DNA from: Litoribacillus peritrichatus
Lineage (GTDB): Bacteria; Pseudomonadota; Gammaproteobacteria; Pseudomonadales; Litoribrevibacteraceae
DNA: 64,000 bases
Direction of reading: 5' to 3'
Assembly (NCBI RefSeq): GCF_039537985.1
Contig: NZ_BAABBN010000004.1
Coordinates: forward strand, 372,001 to 436,000
The notes beneath the pieces were generated by a model, which saw nothing but the letters and a program-made list of their open reading frames with translations, was not told the origin of the DNA and searched no databases. Below, piece after piece: positions 17,332 through 25,554 of the stretch (the first letter of the stretch is position 1; the number at the start of each line of letters is the position of its first letter). The position numbers were made by a program, and so were the translations under genes.

Positions 17332-18189
17332 TTATTTGTCGTGCAGGGTCTCGCAAGCGTACAGCGTATTTTCCATTAGGGTTGCAACCGTCATTGGGCC
17401 TACCCCTCCTGGTACGGGTGTGATCCAGCCAGCTCGTTTTTGTGCTTCTTCAAAACCTACGTCGCCAACTAACTTGCCTGATTCCAGGCGGTTGATGCCT
17501 ACATCAATTACGATACAGCCCTCTGGAACCCATTCGCCTTTTACGAGGTCTGGCTTGCCGGCGGCGGCAATGATGATATCCGCTTGTGCCAAATGTCCCG
17601 GAAGGTCTTTAGTGAATCTGTGTGTTGTGGTGACCGTACAGCCTTTAATGAGTAACTCAAGGCCCATTGGTCGACCGACAATGTTGGATGCGCCCACAAT
17701 AACAGCATGTTTTCCGTGAAGATCAACGCCAGTGGATTCCAGTAAAGTGATTACGCCTTTAGGGGTGCAGGGGCGCAGAACGGGTAAGCGTTGAGCCAAT
17801 CGACCCAGATTGTAAGGGTGGAAACCGTCTACGTCTTTGTCGGGTTTGATGCGTTCCAGAAGGTCGTCTGCATTTAAATGGGCTGGCAGAGGTAATTGAA
17901 CCAAAATGCCGTCGATGGCTTCATCTTCATTTAACTCGTCAATCAGACTTTCCAGGGATTCCTGGGAGGTGTTTTCAGGCAAATCAAATGACTTAGAAAG
18001 GAAGCCAACTTGTTGGCAGGACTTGCGCTTATGGGCCACATATACTTGAGATGCCGGGTTTCCTCCGACGAGGACAACGGCTAGTCCTGGTGCTCGCTTG
18101 CCTTGCTTTGCACGGTCAGCAACGCGCTCGCCTATCTCCTTTTTGATGTTTTCAGAGATTTGTTTTCCGTCGATAATTTGAGCTGTCAT
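17332..18189 (-). CDS. folD: Bifunctional methylenetetrahydrofolate dehydrogenase/cyclohydrolase FolD
   Basis: This 285-residue enzyme interconverts 5,10-methylene-THF and 10-formyl-THF with NADP, feeding purine and formyl-Met synthesis. Visible family motifs are the VGGNPASQVYVAHKRKSC region, with its catalytic lysine, GILVQLPLP, DVDGFHPYNLG, the Rossmann segment VIVGASNIVGRPMGLEL, and the terminal TPVPGGVGPMTVATLM. Length and motif order are standard. It is convergent with glnS and shares its terminator. Confidence 0.97.
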   Translation of the reverse strand: MTAQIIDGKQISENIKKEIGERVADRAKQGKRAPGLAVVLVGGNPASQVYVAHKRKSCQQVGFLSKSFDLPENTSQESLESLIDELNEDEAIDGILVQLPLPAHLNADDLLERIKPDKDVDGFHPYNLGRLAQRLPVLRPCTPKGVITLLESTGVDLHGKHAVIVGASNIVGRPMGLELLIKGCTVTTTHRFTKDLPGHLAQADIIIAAAGKPDLVKGEWVPEGCIVIDVGINRLESGKLVGDVGFEEAQKRAGWITPVPGGVGPMTVATLMENTLYACETLHDK

Positions 18190-18371
18190 TTTGATTGATA
18201 CCCCTCTGGATGGGTGTCCTGCCGATAGTTTTTATTTCACTGTAAATTGAAAATAACCATTATTTTTGCAGGGCTGGTAAAATTTGCGCGCATTTTCTCA
18301 TGACCACCGCTTAAGGGCAAAAAGATATTTCATGTTTTATGAATAAATTTGGGTGAAATAAAAATTATTGG

Positions 18372-18399
18372 TTGACCGAGAAAAAAAGCTGATTATAAT
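18372..18399 (+). promoter_or_regulatory. Sigma-70 promoter of the tRNA-Arg/tRNA-Leu unit
   Basis: TTGACC and TATAAT are spaced by 16 bases and end 18 bases before tRNA-Arg. A G+C-rich start region after the -10 (TCTGCGTCC) would suit stringent control. Confidence 0.75.
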
Positions 18400-18417
18400 C
18401 TGCGTCCATCTTGAGTT

Positions 18418-18494
18418 GGGGGTGTAGCTCAGCTGGATAGAGCAACGGCCTTCTAAGCCGTAGGTCGCGGGTTCGACTCCTGCCACCCTCGCCA
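18418..18494 (+). tRNA. tRNA-Arg (anticodon TCT)
   Basis: A full 77-nt cloverleaf is present: a 7-bp acceptor stem with one G-U pair, D-arm AGCTCAGCTGGATAGAGC, anticodon loop CTTCTAA, T-loop GTTCGACT and encoded CCA. It reads AGA codons. Confidence 0.96.
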
Positions 18495-18511
18495 TCATCA
18501 AGATACTTGTT

Positions 18512-18596
18512 GCGGAAGTGGTGAAATTGGTAGACACGCTGGATTTAGGTTCCAGTGCTTCACGGCGTGAGAGTTCGAGTCTCTCCTTCCGCACCA
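18512..18596 (+). tRNA. tRNA-Leu (anticodon TAG)
   Basis: An 85-nt class II tRNA with a long variable arm (TGCTTCACGGCGTG region), anticodon loop TTTAGGT, T-arm GAGTTCGAGTCTC and encoded CCA. It reads CUA and lies 17 bases after tRNA-Arg, so the two are probably one transcript. Confidence 0.96.
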
Positions 18597-18812
18597 TTCT
18601 TTATGTTTCCTTTCTGTTTTTAAGACCCTGTACAGTCAATTAATATCAGCTTTTGTCTATAACTGTGCCAGTATTTTGTTCGTTGCATATTTTTCTTGAT
18701 TCCTTTGGCATCAATCCTTAAAGTAGCGGTTTATTTTTTTGCCGTACTGGTGCTGGAATGTGCATCAATAAATTGGCGTCACTACGAATTAAGTTAAGTT
18801 TGAGGAAGTTCC

Positions 18813-20123
18813 ATGCAAGTTTCAGTAGAAACAACATCAGGCCTAGAGCGCAAAATGACAGTAGGTATTCCTTCTGATCGTATCGATACAGAAGTGAATA
18901 ACCGCCTAAAAGACACTGCTAAGCGCGTTCGAATTGACGGCTTCCGCCCTGGCAAAGTTCCAATGAGCGAAGTTAAGCGTCGTTATGGCTTAGGTGCTCG
19001 CCAGGAAGTTCTAAGCGAATTAATGCGTTCAACGTATTTTGAAGCGGTAATGCAAGAGAAGTTGAACCCAGCGGGTGCTCCTTCTATTGAGCCTGTTGAA
19101 GCTGCTTCAGAAGGTGAATTCTCTTATGTTGCTACATTTGAAGTTTACCCTGAAATTGAGCCAAAAGGCCTTGAAGCAATCAGTGTTGTTCGTCCGAACG
19201 TAGAAATTAAAGACGAAGACGTTGCTGAAATGATCGATATCCTACGTAAGCAACAAGCTACTTGGGAAGAAGTTGATCGTGCTGCCGCTGATGGCGATCA
19301 GGTAACGATTGATTATGTTGGTACTAAAGACGGTGAAGAGTTCGACGGCGGCAAAGCTGAAAACGCACCGTTAGTTTTGGGCTCAAACAGCTTTATTCCT
19401 GGTTTTGAAGAGGGCCTTGTGGGCGCTAAAGCCGGTGAAGAAAAAGTACTGGATCTTACTTTCCCTGAAGACTATGGCAACAAAGATCTGGCAGGTGCAG
19501 CAGTACAGTTTACTGTAACTGTTAAAGCGGTTTCTGAGCAGAAGCTGGCAGAGCTGAACGAAGAGTTCTATGAGCGTTTCGGCGTGCAGGACAACAGCGA
19601 AGAGTCTTTCCGTGCTGAAGTGTTGAAAAACATGGAACGCGAGCTATCTCAAGCGGTTAAGAACAAAGTTAAAACACAAGTGATGGATGGTTTGGTTGAG
19701 CAAAACGAAACTGACATTCCTGCATCTCTTGTGAATGAAGAAATCGATCGCATGCGTGAGCAGGCTGTACAACAGTTTGGCGGTGGTGCTCAGGGTTTTG
19801 ATCCTAAGTCTCTTCCGGCTGAAATGTTCCAGGATCAGGCTAAGAAGCGTGTTCATGTAGGTTTGGTTGTTGCGGAAATCATTAAAACGAATGAATTGAC
19901 TGCAGACGACGAAAAAGTAGATGCGATGCTTCAGGAAATGGCATCTGTTTATCAAGAGCCTCAGCAAGTAATTGACTGGTACAAGAACAACCCTGAACAG
20001 CTGAATCAGCTGAAAGCGGTAGTTTTGGAAGAGCAGGTTGTTGAAAAAGTGTTAGCTTCAGCTCAGGTTGAAGAAAAAACGATGGGTTATCAGGAAGCAG
20101 TTAAGCCTGAAGGCCAAGCTTAA
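18813..20123 (+). CDS. tig: Trigger factor, ribosome-associated chaperone
   Basis: This 436-residue protein has the usual three domains. The N-terminal ribosome-binding domain carries the signature GFRPGKVPM (about residues 44-52). A central FKBP-type prolyl isomerase domain spans about 150-245 (VTIDYVGTKDGEEFDGG, then FIPGFEEGLVGAKAGEEK), followed by the helical C-terminal cradle. It binds nascent chains near ribosomal protein L23. The order tig-clpP-clpX-lon is the conserved gammaproteobacterial one. GAGGAAG precedes ATG 18813 by a few bases. Codon use looks highly optimised compared with neighbours, as expected for an abundant protein. Confidence 0.97.
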   Translation: MQVSVETTSGLERKMTVGIPSDRIDTEVNNRLKDTAKRVRIDGFRPGKVPMSEVKRRYGLGARQEVLSELMRSTYFEAVMQEKLNPAGAPSIEPVEAASEGEFSYVATFEVYPEIEPKGLEAISVVRPNVEIKDEDVAEMIDILRKQQATWEEVDRAAADGDQVTIDYVGTKDGEEFDGGKAENAPLVLGSNSFIPGFEEGLVGAKAGEEKVLDLTFPEDYGNKDLAGAAVQFTVTVKAVSEQKLAELNEEFYERFGVQDNSEESFRAEVLKNMERELSQAVKNKVKTQVMDGLVEQNETDIPASLVNEEIDRMREQAVQQFGGGAQGFDPKSLPAEMFQDQAKKRVHVGLVVAEIIKTNELTADDEKVDAMLQEMASVYQEPQQVIDWYKNNPEQLNQLKAVVLEEQVVEKVLASAQVEEKTMGYQEAVKPEGQA

Positions 20124-20155
20124 TCCTGAACACTCTGTTTAGAGATTAAATCAAT

Positions 20156-20203
20156 AGCATCTGTCGCGAGTGGTTCCATTCGGCAACGACAGGTGCTATT
20201 TTT
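20156..20203 (+). terminator. Terminator after tig
   Basis: AGCATCTGTCG pairs with CGACAGGTGCT (one G-T pair) around a 20-nt loop that can form its own small stem. ATTTTTG follows. It separates tig from clpP, perhaps only partly. Confidence 0.7.
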
Positions 20204-20300
20204 GTATCAGAGTACACAAATAAAACTAATAGTCTGATTTTGCTTACAATTTGAGCAGTTTTTCAGGGAAATCCGAAATTCTTTAGGGAGTGGGCAGTTA

Positions 20301-20951
20301 ATGATTAACTATCCTTTTGGTAACCAGTTTTCTTCAACTGAAGGTATGAATGTAACTGATCCGAGTGCAGCGCTTGTTCCAATGGTTATCGAGCAAACTT
20401 CTCGAGGCGAACGTTCATACGATATTTATTCTCGTCTGTTAAAAGAGCGTGTGATCTTTCTTGTTGGCCAGGTTGAAGATCATATGGCGAATTTGATTGT
20501 TGCTCAGTTATTGTTTCTTGAGTCAGAAAACCCAGACAAAGATATTCATTTGTATATTAACTCTCCTGGTGGTTCTGTGACTGCGGGTCTTTCGATCTAT
20601 GACACAATGCAATTCATTAAGCCGAATGTAAGCACTATGTGTATTGGGCAGGCTTGCTCAATGGGTGCATTTTTGTTGGCGGCAGGGGAGAAAGGTAAGC
20701 GTTTTGCCTTGCCTAATTCGCGCGTTATGATTCACCAGCCAAGCGGTGGTGCTCAAGGCCAGGCATCAGACATAAAGATTCACGCTCAGGAAATTCTTGA
20801 CCTTCGTGATCGTTTGAATCAAACGTTGGCAGATCATACCGGGCAGCCTTTAGAGGCCATTGAGCGTGATACCGAACGAGATAACTTTATGTCGGCAAAT
20901 CAGGCAAAAGAATATGGTTTAGTGGATGCAGTACTCGACAGACGAGTATAG
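20301..20951 (+). CDS. clpP: ATP-dependent Clp protease proteolytic subunit
   Basis: This 216-residue serine peptidase forms the tetradecameric barrel that pairs with ClpX. The catalytic triad is intact: Ser120 (GQACSMGAF), His145 (MIHQPSGG) and Asp194 (ERDNF), with the same spacings as E. coli Ser97/His122/Asp171 in mature numbering. An N-terminal propeptide of about 20 residues is likely removed autocatalytically. ATG 20301 is preceded by AGGGAG. It stands 67 bases before clpX in the same direction. Confidence 0.97.
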   Translation: MINYPFGNQFSSTEGMNVTDPSAALVPMVIEQTSRGERSYDIYSRLLKERVIFLVGQVEDHMANLIVAQLLFLESENPDKDIHLYINSPGGSVTAGLSIYDTMQFIKPNVSTMCIGQACSMGAFLLAAGEKGKRFALPNSRVMIHQPSGGAQGQASDIKIHAQEILDLRDRLNQTLADHTGQPLEAIERDTERDNFMSANQAKEYGLVDAVLDRRV

Positions 20952-21018
20952 GCGTCCTAATATAGCCTAAAATGAAGCCATTTTTTATGGCAGTGTATAG
21001 AAAGATACGGAGTAGTCG

Positions 21019-22305
21019 ATGTCCGACGAAACCAAAAACAAAGGCGACGATAACGGAAAACTTCTTTATTGTTCGTTTTGTGGTAAGAGTCAACACGAAG
21101 TAAAGAAGCTGATTGCTGGTCCTTCGGTTTTCATTTGCGATGAGTGTGTTGATCTTTGTAATGATATTATCCGTGAAGAGGTTCAGGAAGCTGAAGCTGA
21201 ATCACAGGGTGATCGTTTACCTACGCCTCTGGAAATCAAAGAGACCTTGGACGAATACGTCATTGGTCAGGATAAGGCTAAGGTAGTTTTATCGGTTGCT
21301 GTATATAACCACTACAAGCGTTTGCGCTATGGTGACCGTGCCGGTGAAGTCGAATTAGGTAAGAGTAATATTCTTCTGATTGGTCCGACCGGTAGTGGTA
21401 AAACATTATTGGCTGACACGCTTGCACGTTTATTGAATGTTCCTTTCACGATTGCTGACGCTACCACGCTTACTGAAGCGGGTTATGTGGGCGAGGATGT
21501 GGAAAACATCATTCAGAAGCTTCTTCAGAAATGCGATTATGATGTAGAACGAGCTCAAATGGGCATTGTTTACATTGATGAGATTGATAAAATTTCTCGT
21601 AAGTCTGATAACCCATCCATTACGCGTGACGTATCGGGTGAGGGTGTTCAGCAAGCATTGTTGAAGCTTATCGAAGGGACTGTTGCATCTGTGCCTCCTC
21701 AGGGCGGACGTAAACATCCTCAGCAGGAATTTTTACAAGTTGATACTTCAAACGTTTTGTTTATCTGTGGCGGTGCATTTGCGGGCTTGGATAAAGTAAT
21801 ACGTGATCGTACAGAGAAAAGTGGTATTGGTTTCTCTGCGGTGGTATCCAGCAAAGACGACTCTAAACAAGTTGGTGAAGTGCTGAATGAAGTCGAGACT
21901 GAAGATTTGGTTCGATATGGTTTGATTCCGGAATTTGTTGGTCGTCTTCCTGTGGTTGCGACACTGACAGAACTGGATGAAGATGCTTTAATCGAGATTT
22001 TGGTTGAACCGAAGAATTCTCTCACAAAGCAATACATCAAGTTGTTTGAAATGGAAGGTGTAGAGCTTGAATTCAGAGATGAAGCATTACGTGCTGTGGC
22101 TAAAAAAGCTTTAGTGCGTAAAACAGGTGCTCGTGGTCTGCGTTCAATTCTTGAATCTGTACTTCTATCTACCATGTACCGTATTCCATCCGAAGAGAAT
22201 GTGAGTAAGGTCGTGATTGATGAGAGCGTGATTAGCTCAGACGCTGAGCCCCTTCTTATTTATGAATCTCAAGACGCACCCAAGGTCGCATCTTCTGAAG
22301 ATTAA
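21019..22305 (+). CDS. clpX: ClpX, AAA+ unfoldase of the ClpXP protease
   Basis: This 428-residue protein starts with the treble-clef zinc domain (YCSFCGKSQ then FICDECVDLC). The AAA+ module has Walker A GPTGSGKT, Walker B VYIDEIDK, the pore loop TEAGYVGEDVE, and the IGF-type ClpP-binding loop, here KSGIGFSAV. Sensor II is KTGARGLRS. It selects ssrA-tagged and other proteins and feeds ClpP. Full length and motif order are standard. The upstream ribosome site is GGAG at 21009-21012. Confidence 0.98.
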   Translation: MSDETKNKGDDNGKLLYCSFCGKSQHEVKKLIAGPSVFICDECVDLCNDIIREEVQEAEAESQGDRLPTPLEIKETLDEYVIGQDKAKVVLSVAVYNHYKRLRYGDRAGEVELGKSNILLIGPTGSGKTLLADTLARLLNVPFTIADATTLTEAGYVGEDVENIIQKLLQKCDYDVERAQMGIVYIDEIDKISRKSDNPSITRDVSGEGVQQALLKLIEGTVASVPPQGGRKHPQQEFLQVDTSNVLFICGGAFAGLDKVIRDRTEKSGIGFSAVVSSKDDSKQVGEVLNEVETEDLVRYGLIPEFVGRLPVVATLTELDEDALIEILVEPKNSLTKQYIKLFEMEGVELEFRDEALRAVAKKALVRKTGARGLRSILESVLLSTMYRIPSEENVSKVVIDESVISSDAEPLLIYESQDAPKVASSED

Positions 22306-22310
22306 AAAAT

Positions 22311-22333
22311 AAAGGCCCTTTTTAGGGCCTTTT
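22311..22333 (+). terminator. Terminator after clpX
   Basis: AAAGGCCCT and AGGGCCTTT form a perfect 9-bp stem with a TTTT loop and a T-rich tail, six bases after the clpX stop. It suggests lon has its own promoter. Confidence 0.85.
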
Positions 22334-22434
22334 CCTTGTTTTTATACTTTTAATCCCCACATAATCTTAAAGACTGTTACGCCGGTTTCTTTTTATCTTT
22401 TCTGCACGCCGGTATTTATTTAGAGGAAGTGTTT

Positions 22435-24837
22435 ATGACAGCAACTGAGATTGAAAAAACGAACGGTGTTCCTGTATTACCTCTCCGTGATGTGGTTGTG
22501 TTTCCGCATATGGTTATTCCATTGTTCGTAGGAAGAGAAAAGTCCATTGCTGCGCTCGAAGAAGCAATGGCTGCGGATAAGAAAGTTTTATTGGTTGCTC
22601 AGAAAGATGCCAATCTGGACGACCCTCAAGCGAACGACTTGTACCAGGTGGGGACTGTAGCCACAATTTTACAGTTGCTTAAATTGCCTGACGGAACAGT
22701 AAAAGTATTGGTTGAAGGGTTGCAGCGCGCAAATATTGATGCAGTTGAAATTCAGAATGAACTCATGGTGGCTAATTTAACCTTGCTTGAATCGGAAGAG
22801 CTTAAGGGTGAAGAGTTTCAGCAGGTTATAGATACCGCAATTGAAGAAGTTGAAAAGTACATTAAGCAAAGCAAGAAAGTACCTTCTGAGGTGCTGAGTG
22901 CCATTAAGAATATTTCTTCTCTGAATCGTTTAACGGATACTTTGGCTGCTCACTTTACGTCATTGAAGGTGCCTGAAAAGCAGGCGTTACTTGAGTTGTC
23001 AGATCCGCTGGATCGCTATGACCAGATTTTGGGAATCATTGACCGTGAACTGGATGTGGTTCAGGTGGACAAAAAGATTCGTGGTCGAGTTAAAAAGCAA
23101 ATGGAGAAAAGCCAGCGAGAGTATTACCTTAATGAACAGGTTAAGGCGATTCATAAAGAGCTGGGTGAAATGGACGAAGGCTCAAGTGAGCTGGATGAAC
23201 TTGAGAAGCGCATTGACTCATCCGGCATGCCTAAGGAAGCAAGAGAGAAGGCGGGTTCTGAGCTGAAAAAGTTGAGAATGATGTCGCCGATGTCGGCTGA
23301 GGCTTCTGTGGTTCGTGGTTACTTGGATTGGTTGGTCAATGTTCCTTGGAAAAAACGTTCTAAAGTTCGCTTGGATTTAAATAAAGCCGAAGAGGTTTTG
23401 GATGAAGATCACTACGGGCTGGAAGAAGTAAAGGATCGTATTGTTGAGTACCTTGCCGTTCAAAAACGAGTGAAGAAACTTAAAGGACCGGTCTTGTGTT
23501 TGGTTGGTCCTCCTGGTGTGGGTAAAACGTCTTTGGGTAAATCCATTGCCCGTGCTACGAACCGCCAGTTCGTGCGTATGGCTTTGGGTGGCGTGCGTGA
23601 TGAATCAGAGATTCGTGGCCACCGCAGAACCTATATTGGTTCAATGCCGGGTAAGCTGATTCAAAAGATGTCTAAAGTCGGTGTTAAAAACCCGCTGTTC
23701 TTGTTGGATGAAATCGACAAGATGGGGATGGATCAACGTGGTGATCCGGCTTCAGCGCTTTTGGAGGTGTTGGACCCTGAGCAGAATAATGCATTTAATG
23801 ATCACTATATGGAAGTCGATTACGATCTTTCGGATGTGATGTTTATTTGTACCTCGAACTCGATGAATATTCCTGCGCCCTTGCTGGATCGAATGGAAAT
23901 AATTCGAATTCCAGGTTACACCGAAGATGAAAAAGTAAATATTGCGCAAAAATATCTGATACCAAAGCAATGCAAAGATAACGGTCTGAAAGACGGTGAG
24001 CTTGAAGTTCCGGAAGAAACTATTCGTGAGCTGGTTCGTCATTACACCCGTGAGTCTGGTGTTCGTGGTTTGGAACGTGAAATTGCTAAGCTTTGCCGTA
24101 AAGTGGTTAAGTCTGTGGTGACGGGTGATGAACATAAAGCGCAGGTTGAGCCTTCTCATCTTGAAGATTTAATTGGTGTTCAGAAATTTAAATACGGTAT
24201 TGCTGAAGAAGAGAATAAGGTTGGTCAAGTAACGGGGCTGGCCTGGACTCAGGTGGGTGGCGAACTGTTAACCATCGAAGCGGTTGCCATGCCGGGTAAA
24301 GGCAGAACGATCAAAACCGGTTCTTTGGGTGATGTGATGCAGGAGTCTATCCAGGCTGCAACGACTGTTGTTCGTAGTCGTTCAAAAATCCTGGGTATTC
24401 CGGATGATTTTTACGAAAACCAGGATTTACACATTCACGTGCCTGAAGGGGCAACGCCAAAAGACGGGCCGAGTGCGGGTATTGCAATGTGCACGGCGCT
24501 GGTTTCTGTATTGACTGGTGTACCGGTGCGTTGTGATGTGGCAATGACCGGTGAAATTACCCTGAGGGGACAGGTTCTGCCAATTGGTGGCCTGAAAGAA
24601 AAGTTATTAGCTGCTCATCGAGGCGGAATTAAGACCGTTATTATCCCGGATGATAATGTTCGGGATTTAAAGGAAATACCATCTCATATCAAAGAAGACC
24701 TCGAAATACGTGCTGTTAAATGGATCGATGAAGTCTTGGATGTCGCGCTGGAATACGTGCCTGAACCTGGCAATGAAAGTGTAAATGACAAAAAAAGTGA
24801 CGTCGATGGCGGTGATGACCGAATTAATGCACATTAA
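22435..24837 (+). CDS. lon: ATP-dependent protease La (Lon)
   Basis: This 800-residue LonA protease has an N-terminal substrate domain beginning PVLPLRDVVVFPHM and a long coiled-coil. The AAA+ domain has Walker A GPPGVGKT (residues 358-365) and LFLLDEIDK. The C-terminal protease domain has the Ser680-Lys723 dyad (GPSAGIAM and GGLKEKLLAA), spaced 43 residues as in E. coli Lon. ATG 22435 is preferred over GTG 22429 because AGAGGA sits seven bases before it. The C-terminal tail (NDKKSDVDGGDD) is short and acidic. It degrades misfolded and regulatory proteins, and the HU gene follows as in relatives. Confidence 0.97.
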   Translation: MTATEIEKTNGVPVLPLRDVVVFPHMVIPLFVGREKSIAALEEAMAADKKVLLVAQKDANLDDPQANDLYQVGTVATILQLLKLPDGTVKVLVEGLQRANIDAVEIQNELMVANLTLLESEELKGEEFQQVIDTAIEEVEKYIKQSKKVPSEVLSAIKNISSLNRLTDTLAAHFTSLKVPEKQALLELSDPLDRYDQILGIIDRELDVVQVDKKIRGRVKKQMEKSQREYYLNEQVKAIHKELGEMDEGSSELDELEKRIDSSGMPKEAREKAGSELKKLRMMSPMSAEASVVRGYLDWLVNVPWKKRSKVRLDLNKAEEVLDEDHYGLEEVKDRIVEYLAVQKRVKKLKGPVLCLVGPPGVGKTSLGKSIARATNRQFVRMALGGVRDESEIRGHRRTYIGSMPGKLIQKMSKVGVKNPLFLLDEIDKMGMDQRGDPASALLEVLDPEQNNAFNDHYMEVDYDLSDVMFICTSNSMNIPAPLLDRMEIIRIPGYTEDEKVNIAQKYLIPKQCKDNGLKDGELEVPEETIRELVRHYTRESGVRGLEREIAKLCRKVVKSVVTGDEHKAQVEPSHLEDLIGVQKFKYGIAEEENKVGQVTGLAWTQVGGELLTIEAVAMPGKGRTIKTGSLGDVMQESIQAATTVVRSRSKILGIPDDFYENQDLHIHVPEGATPKDGPSAGIAMCTALVSVLTGVPVRCDVAMTGEITLRGQVLPIGGLKEKLLAAHRGGIKTVIIPDDNVRDLKEIPSHIKEDLEIRAVKWIDEVLDVALEYVPEPGNESVNDKKSDVDGGDDRINAH

Positions 24838-24849
24838 TTTACAAAAAAG

Positions 24850-24882
24850 TGCCTCAAAGTAGAAAAAAAGTACTTTGGGGCA
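24850..24882 (+). terminator. Probable terminator hairpin after lon
   Basis: TGCCTCAAAGTA pairs with TACTTTGGGGCA (one G-T pair) around a purine-rich 9-nt loop, then GTTACTTTTG. The T-tract is interrupted. Confidence 0.6.
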
Positions 24883-25084
24883 GTTACTTTTGTGAAGATT
24901 TAGGTAAAATAACTCGCACTTAAATAAGAAACTGAGCGTGCTCGGGACAGAGAAACCCGCCTTCTATATGCTTGACAGGATAGATAGGTAATTGATAGAT
25001 TTTTTCTTCCTGTTAGATACAAAATGCACCGCAGGGAATTATTAGATCAGTTTAAATACTGCTGACTTTTTAAAGGGGAATAAT

Positions 25085-25357
25085 GTGAATAAGTCTGAAT
25101 TAATCGAAGCTATTGCTGAATCTGCTGACATCAACAAAGCTGAAGCAGGTCGTGCTCTAGATGCAACTATTTCTGCAATTACTGGTGCTCTAAAAGAAGG
25201 TGATCAAGTTGCATTGGTTGGCTTTGGTACTTTTGCTGTTAAAGATCGTGCAGCACGTACAGGTCGTAACCCTCAGACTGGTGCGCCAATCGAAATCGCT
25301 GCTGCTAAAATCCCAGGATTTAAAGCAGGTAAGGCGTTGAAGGATGCCGTAAACTAA
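25085..25357 (+). CDS. hupB: DNA-binding protein HU-beta
   Basis: This 90-residue histone-like protein has the HU fold. The N-terminal helices MNKSELIEAIAE lead to the DNA-binding arm motif GRNPQTGAPIEI with the intercalating proline, then the end KIPGFKAGKALKDAVN. It bends and compacts DNA without strong sequence choice. It starts with GTG at 25085 after AAAGGGG, an unusual start for an abundant protein. Position behind lon and before ppiD is the conserved gammaproteobacterial order. A TTGACA hexamer at 24972-24977 may be part of its promoter, but the -10 is not clear. A tRNA-Asp gene follows 21 bases after the stop. Confidence 0.97.
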   Translation: MNKSELIEAIAESADINKAEAGRALDATISAITGALKEGDQVALVGFGTFAVKDRAARTGRNPQTGAPIEIAAAKIPGFKAGKALKDAVN

Positions 25358-25378
25358 AATCTGTTTACATAGATTTTA

Positions 25379-25455
25379 GGAGCAGTAGTTCAGTTGGTTA
25401 GAATACCGGCCTGTCACGCCGGGGGTCGCGGGTTCGAGTCCCGTCTGTTCCGCCA
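25379..25455 (+). tRNA. tRNA-Asp (anticodon GTC), copy beside hupB
   Basis: A 77-nt cloverleaf with anticodon loop CTGTCAC, T-arm GGGTTCGAGTCCC and encoded CCA. It looks identical in sequence to the three copies at 38 kb and is probably cotranscribed with hupB. Confidence 0.96.
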
Positions 25456-25463
25456 ATATACGG

Positions 25464-25489
25464 GGCGCATCAACTGATGCGCCTTTTTT
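25464..25489 (+). terminator. Terminator after tRNA-Asp
   Basis: GGCGCATC and GATGCGCC form an 8-bp stem with an AACT loop followed by six T residues. Confidence 0.9.
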
Positions 25490-25554
25490 GTTTGAGAAAG
25501 ATGCTTTTGCATCTGATTTGAATTGTTATAGATAGGGATAAGCTAGGTTAAGCT